A stretch of 64,000 nucleotides of DNA from Spongilla lacustris (Eukaryota; Porifera; Demospongiae; Spongillida; Spongillidae): the NCBI GenBank assembly GCA_949361645.1, contig OX442428.1, forward strand, positions 7,538,964 to 7,602,963, in the 5' to 3' direction. The translations under genes were made by a program, and so were the position numbers. This document shows positions 60,418-64,000 of the stretch, piece after piece. The notes under the pieces are model-generated. The model searched no databases and was not told the origin of the DNA. It saw only the letters and a list, made by a program, of their open reading frames with translations. Every line of letters begins with the position of its first letter. The first letter of the stretch is position 1.

Positions 60418-61209
60418 TGTGTGTGTGTGTGTGTGCGTGCATACATGTACATATCCATTAAAACAAAAATAGCCTTTCAAGAGGTAGTAAGTTACACATA
60501 CATCTACATGTATTATTACGATCAGCGACATGTAAGCACGGAAATGTTGATCATTGAGCCCTGTGCATTATGGCCCATACCTCAATATTGAGGTGTTTTG
60601 TGTTCAATTATATTTCTAGTCTGTAGTTTATTTCATATTTACTGTACAACTTCACCATCAAATATATATACAATGTATGGTATTAAGTACTAGTTTACAT
60701 GCAATAACATTCCCAGCTAAGTTTTTCAATGTGTGTAGCAGCATGAATATTTTAAAACCCAGTGTAAAACTAGCATATCACATTATCACAATAACACATG
60801 CAGGCACATCCAGCATACAATGGTGGCTTACATAGTACAAGTATTGTGGCACTTCCAATGAGGTACTGAGTATTGGTATCACTATTGTAGCATGCTATCA
60901 ATGTTCCATTTAGTTCAGATGTTATGGTCACAGATAGGAAGGATGAGGTACACTGAGTGTCCCCATAAGGGGGGACATTGGATGCCACAAATGGACCACA
61001 TGTCATTGTTTGACTGCCACAGGAGAAGCCACTAGCTTGTCTCAATAGTAGTGAGGTTGTATTTACTCCTCCACACTGTTGCACTGGTATAGTCCATCGT
61101 GTGAACGTCAGTGGAACAGATATGTTGCACATGTACTGCACAATAGTGTTGGGACATAATGGACCAGAACAGCTCTGACCACCTTCACATGTTAGCTGAG
61201 CCACTGTAC
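50936..61209 (-). CDS. Gene H: Cys/Ig-like, two FN3, TM, three cytoplasmic beta-trefoil domains (5' partial)
   Basis: Minus-strand exons in order: 61209-60832 (Cys/Ig-like, LCPNTIVQYMCNI), 60366-60124 (FN3), 60071-59989 and 59931-59733 (second FN3, split), 59400-59368 (stalk), 59199-59095 (TM: GVGIGLGVPILIIAVTMAML) and 58854-58815 and 58410-58359 (juxtamembrane). Three domain exons follow: 57622-57233, 52508-52041 and 51307-50936 (TGA). Every junction agrees in phase, the last four boundaries being phase 0. The three last exons (130, 156 and 123 residues) each show beta-trefoil signatures: SQQWYL, DGTFLIVSKLNGKVL and SVLWKKDG; DQRWYIEY, DGSFLIISKLNGKAL and SQHWKRDG; SQQWYLHP, GHYLVVSWLHGKVL and DQMWKKEE. 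Their position after the TM helix puts them in the cytosol. The signal-peptide exon was not found. An alternative is two genes, one ending at 57233. Ricin-type or fascin-like folds are possible; the ligand is unknown. Confidence 0.75.
52694..53421 (-). pseudogene. R2-like element, C-terminal endonuclease relic (in intron of gene H)
   Basis: The minus strand reads CALCPGSVLYPLGHHALTCK with KWGGDVVFRHN, a C-C-H-H zinc-knuckle-like stretch. After a frameshift and loss of the R-P-A-D block come TSPLNLNVL, RKHEANDGKCRELGWVCVPM, VVEAYGAWG and LNNLYGRLNLNLV. It lacks the reverse transcriptase and is 5' truncated. Confidence 0.75.
53500..53824 (+). pseudogene. Retrotransposon C-terminal fragment, different family
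   Basis: In-frame segment with CYMPADTYAPSYASIAVTEA, then KRYAHLGPGHIFTPVAIE and SGVFGTETLKFVKYL up to TAG. The phrase F-T-P-V-A-x-E-x-x-G-V-F-G resembles the end of restriction-like endonuclease domains of non-LTR elements, but the family differs from its neighbour. Confidence 0.5.
53884..54553 (+). pseudogene. Poly-G and second retrotransposon endonuclease relic
   Basis: A 30-nt G run (53884-53913) is followed by VIQCHNEISYALGDLASIAF, EADIRDGTPALIADINIRG and ALLDVRVVDTNAPSH, a restriction-like endonuclease region. After a 75-nt interruption (54189-54263), a stop and a one-base shift come FVVSTDGMLGREAHSLLKRL and WLRAKLSFAILRTTNLCLRG up to TAA. It looks like one decayed C-terminal domain. 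Confidence 0.6.
54775..55470 (+). pseudogene. R2-like element, C-terminal endonuclease relic
   Basis: Starts with LHFEPQEFNTALKWWLG, then in another frame CPLCPGNSLDPLGYHCVTCK, RGGDVTLRHN, RPADILVTNWDNG and FDVTVTSPL, then a stop (TGA at about 55195-55197). It continues QNDTKCAELSWKCIPLAVE, SYGAWGPEALKAF and SYSHLVQQVDELCM to TAA near 55470. One frameshift and one stop make it inactive. The R-P-A-D...D-V-T-V block holds the putative catalytic residues. Confidence 0.75.
55480..56104. other. No gene seen
   Basis: AT-rich spacer between two oppositely oriented endonuclease relics. Confidence 0.4.
56105..56690 (-). pseudogene. R2-like element, C-terminal endonuclease relic
   Basis: The minus strand reads FQVALKWWLGMDTSQNARC, LCPSHALDPLGHHALTCK and SGGDLIVKHNALRDTFWE, then out of frame RPADILVQNWEFGKPAALD. 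After that, stops and shifts accumulate toward 56105. It is the most decayed of the three related fragments in this intron. Confidence 0.7.
57657..57722. repeat. Deleted foldback-family fragment
   Basis: TTTGTAGGCAGCAATTCAAT and ATATTACAGACCTACAT match parts of the arm of the foldback element at 33984-34368 (TTTGTAGACAGCAATTGAGT; ATATTACAGACCTACAT on the complement). No second arm is present. Confidence 0.45.
60377..60437 (+). repeat. (TG)n microsatellite in intron of gene H
   Basis: TG run between the Cys/Ig-like and first FN3 exons, only 10 nt from the FN3 acceptor on the minus strand. Confidence 0.95.
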
Positions 61210-62640
61210 CTGAAATAAAATACAATGTACACAAAGTGGATCATCCCATTTCAACTTTTGATCAGCTATTATATAATCTACTCAGTGAATCTTCACCTAT
61301 AATTGTTTTTGTCATATTGATCATCACATTATACATGTAACACATAAATTTGTTTACTACGATCCATTACCTTGGACACCTTCTGGCCTTTCTAATAGAA
61401 TTCAGAATGAGCTATGTAGTTTAGGAAACACTTGTTACCGATAAAAGTTGTCTGGTTTTTATTAGAGTTGGCCTCCAATAATTTGGAATACCTCCATTTA
61501 TTCATTTATGCATTTCTTAACATACACAAAGTGCACATAATGGCTTCATGTCCCACCTTTCATGCACCAAGGGAGGGAGCTAATGTATGCACCCCGTATA
61601 GCACTAAAGCATGTTGTGTTGAGTAGGCCAAATGTATCAATTAGAAAGTTATTATCCTCGTTTAGATGTAACAATAGTTAATAGGAGAGCATTACTGAGA
61701 CACATTCACTTACATGACATTGAGCTTGAAATAACAAAGATGAAGATTAATGATCTGCACATCTGTATAGAGCCCTAATGGAAGAGCAACCACATTTGAG
61801 TCCAAATATCAAATGTTTGACATACAGAACTGATATATTATATTATAATATTATAATATATATAAGTTATTGTATACTATTATAACAATAATTATAATTA
61901 TATATATACAAGTATACGTCAATGACTCATCCACATGCTCTGGTCAAATGGTTCAACTCGCATTCATGAACACCAGCGTCTTGTATAATATATGCTAAAG
62001 GTGCTATTCACATGGTGGTCCTATATGTGTGTTGAAATTTTGACCAGTGACAGCGAAAGGCAATTCTATATAAGGGTTAATCATTAAAGTTAAGTTAGTG
62101 TTGCACAGCACGCGGACAAATCGCTATAGTTGACAAGACTGCACCAATCAAATTACCATGTTTTTCTTCTTAATTTTGACCTTCACGTGCCGTCACCCAA
62201 GTTAAAAGCGTTACTAACTTACAGGAAAAAAATAACGCCCACAAGTATCAGTCTTCGTATGTATATCCTGCAGAGACAAGCAAACGAAGACACTTACACT
62301 AAAATGCATGGCTGATCAGGACGTTCAGTGCCTCTCTGAATCGTGATGGACTTCGTACAAACGGTGAAACCGTGTACTTATAGTACACTCGAACCTACGC
62401 CTATCAAAGGGATTTTCCCTACAATGTAGTTCTCGCGTGATGTACTAGTATTCATGGCAAGCGAAGCTTTAGCATATGTATCAAATATCAATGGCTTTAG
62501 TAACATGTCCCCACCATTGTATTTCTCAGATTTCATTCCGTAATAATACGGGTGTATTTTGGTGTCGGGCAAGTGTCTGGGCTAGATGGAACATGAAGCC
62601 AAAGGAAGGCAAAGTTTATATTTGATTTGGAGTCATTAGT
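61210..62640. other. Upstream of gene H; signal-peptide exon not found
   Basis: The first exon of gene H should lie here or beyond on the minus strand. I could not find a convincing short hydrophobic exon with a phase-1 donor. The region has an AT-rich palindromic patch near 61830-61910. Confidence 0.35.
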
Positions 62641-62659
62641 TACGTATACATTTGTAATG

Positions 62660-62760
62660 AAAGGCCGTTGCATCGATATCACTTCAGTCGCAAGACGGTA
62701 TAGGATCATAAACACTGCCATCTGGAGAAGCACCAAGGAATGGATGTGTCTTTCTAATGA
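62660..62760 (-). pseudogene. YqaJ-like nuclease fragment
   Basis: The minus strand reads HPFLGASPDGSVYDP, the hallmark L-G-A-S-P-D-G-x-V motif of YqaJ/lambda-exonuclease-like nucleases found in animal mobile elements. A stop follows within eight codons. Only the motif region is recognisable. Confidence 0.5.
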
Positions 62761-63034
62761 CAAACCAGACAACCTAAGGTGACATAGGCTTGAATGGCCA
62801 AGTACTGGTACGCATTTTGCTCTCCCCATGCATTCCACAGAAGGTGTTTACCATTCAAAAGTTTACGAACAATCCACCATTGATTACTAGGAGGTGTGTC
62901 TGGCCTATAATGTAAATCTCTACAAAAGTGGACGCTCTCAATCCGTACATTCGAGAAGAAACCACACAACGGTAAGTTGCATTGGTCTCATGTATTGATT
63001 TCTGTCTCATTTATGTTTTCCTCACTTGGGCTAC

Positions 63035-63268
<234 letters not shown>

Positions 63269-63379
63269 CATGGGGGAGGGGTGGATTCCAACCTCCACTG
63301 ATACACAATGGGGCACAATAGGATCAATGTAGGGGTTTATATGATCACCCCTGGGTAACATGTACATGTACTAGGGCAG

Positions 63380-64000
63380 TAGGTAGGGTGACCTCATAGG
63401 TAGGGTCTGCTCTGCCCTTGCACCCCATCCTTATACAATGCTTGCTATTCTGCCCCCAAGTGCAGAGATGATCCAGCTAGTAGATGTATAATAGTTCCCA
63501 TCATGGGCCAGTGGACTAGGCCATATACCATCCCTCCCCCCTGCATGTCCTAAGCTATACCATCCCTGCATGTCCTAAGCTATACCACCCCTGCATGTCC
63601 TAAGCTATGCCATCCCTGCATGTCCTAAGCTATACCATCCCTGCATGCCCTAAGCTATACCATCCCTGCATGTCCTAAGCTATACCATCCCTGCATGCCC
63701 TAAGCTATACCATCCCTGCATGTCCTAAGCTATACCATCCCTGCATGCCCTAAGCTATACCATCCCTGCATGCCCTAAGCTATACCATCCCTTTATGTCC
63801 TATAAGCAGAGTAGCAGTTGCATTTGCTCTGACAACCCATGTGGATATGTTCCTGATTTATTGTGTACCAGTAACAAAGCCATATGACAAAAGAACACAT
63901 CACATTATGGATTACTACTACTAATGTGTTAAATCCCAACTGACATGATCAGAAGAGATTGCACCACTTAGAGGACACTTGACTTTATCCTGCCTGAGCC
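63380..64000 (+). repeat. Duplicated locus with 25-bp minisatellite, copy 2 (runs off the right edge)
   Basis: Direct copy of 46605-47280: same 5' block, about ten to eleven 25-bp units (63532-63800), and same 3' block. Differences are scattered substitutions and unit number, so the duplication is recent and the array is length-variable. Confidence 0.9.

Noticed and set aside
62754..62969. Minus-strand frame with NQWWIVRKLLNGKHLL, reminiscent of a trefoil lobe
   Set aside because: Only one short W/NGK-like phrase, no second lobe, and it lies next to the YqaJ-like relic; too weak to call.

Overview
The window reads as nuclear DNA of a multicellular animal, most likely a sponge (demosponge-like). 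Genes are split by GT-AG introns, with short exons of consistent phase. The predicted proteins are single-pass surface receptors with fibronectin III and cysteine-rich ectodomains and tyrosine-rich tails. The intergenic DNA is full of decayed transposons (PIF1/Helitron-like, hAT, MULE, R2-like non-LTR with restriction-like endonuclease), foldback elements and minisatellites. Species assignment is inference. No rRNA, tRNA, CRISPR or prokaryotic operon was seen.

Layout. 1-9.8 kb: transposon relics (PIF1 helicase, Helitron-like N-terminal fragments), a foldback element, and a 2.5-kb inverted-repeat element carrying a three-finger C2H2 ORF and a TATG microsatellite. 10.2-15.1 kb: receptor gene A, 13 exons, with a 39-bp minisatellite in an intron of the tail. 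16.7-18.1 kb: tandem hAT-like copy with a 7-bp target duplication. 19.5-29.0 kb: receptor gene B, a mosaic of A and C, with two successive transmembrane/tail modules (short, then long) and a non-LTR retrotransposon in an intron. 30.4-39.3 kb: a relic of a further paralogue whose minisatellite grew to about 3 kb and was split by a 5.5-kb MULE-type transposon. 40.7-42.9 kb: receptor gene C, the shortest family member, complete in six exons. 47.6-50.0 kb: gene F (partial 5'), a membrane protein whose tail carries six YEP and four YDxP motifs. 50.9-61.2 kb, minus strand: gene H (5' end not found), with an Ig-like/Cys-rich domain, two FN3 domains, a transmembrane helix and three cytoplasmic beta-trefoil domains; its 4.7-kb intron is filled with endonuclease-domain relics of retrotransposons. 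62-64 kb: a YqaJ-like fragment, a long TG repeat and a second copy of a 25-bp minisatellite locus.

How the genes may fit together. A, B, C and H share exon modules, mostly flanked by phase-1 introns (signal peptide; Cys/Ig-like domain; FN3; a paired C-x-x-C-C domain; transmembrane exon), so domains can be exchanged or skipped without losing frame. The tails differ: a 28-residue motif-poor tail (B-short, C), a long tail with several tyrosines (A, B-long), a docking tail with YEP/YDxP repeats (F) and a trefoil tail (H). I infer a clustered, recombining receptor family that combines similar ectodomains with different cytoplasmic outputs, possibly for recognition or adhesion. Ligands and function cannot be read from the sequence. 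All exon models come from reading splice sites, phase and comparison of copies by eye, without transcript support.
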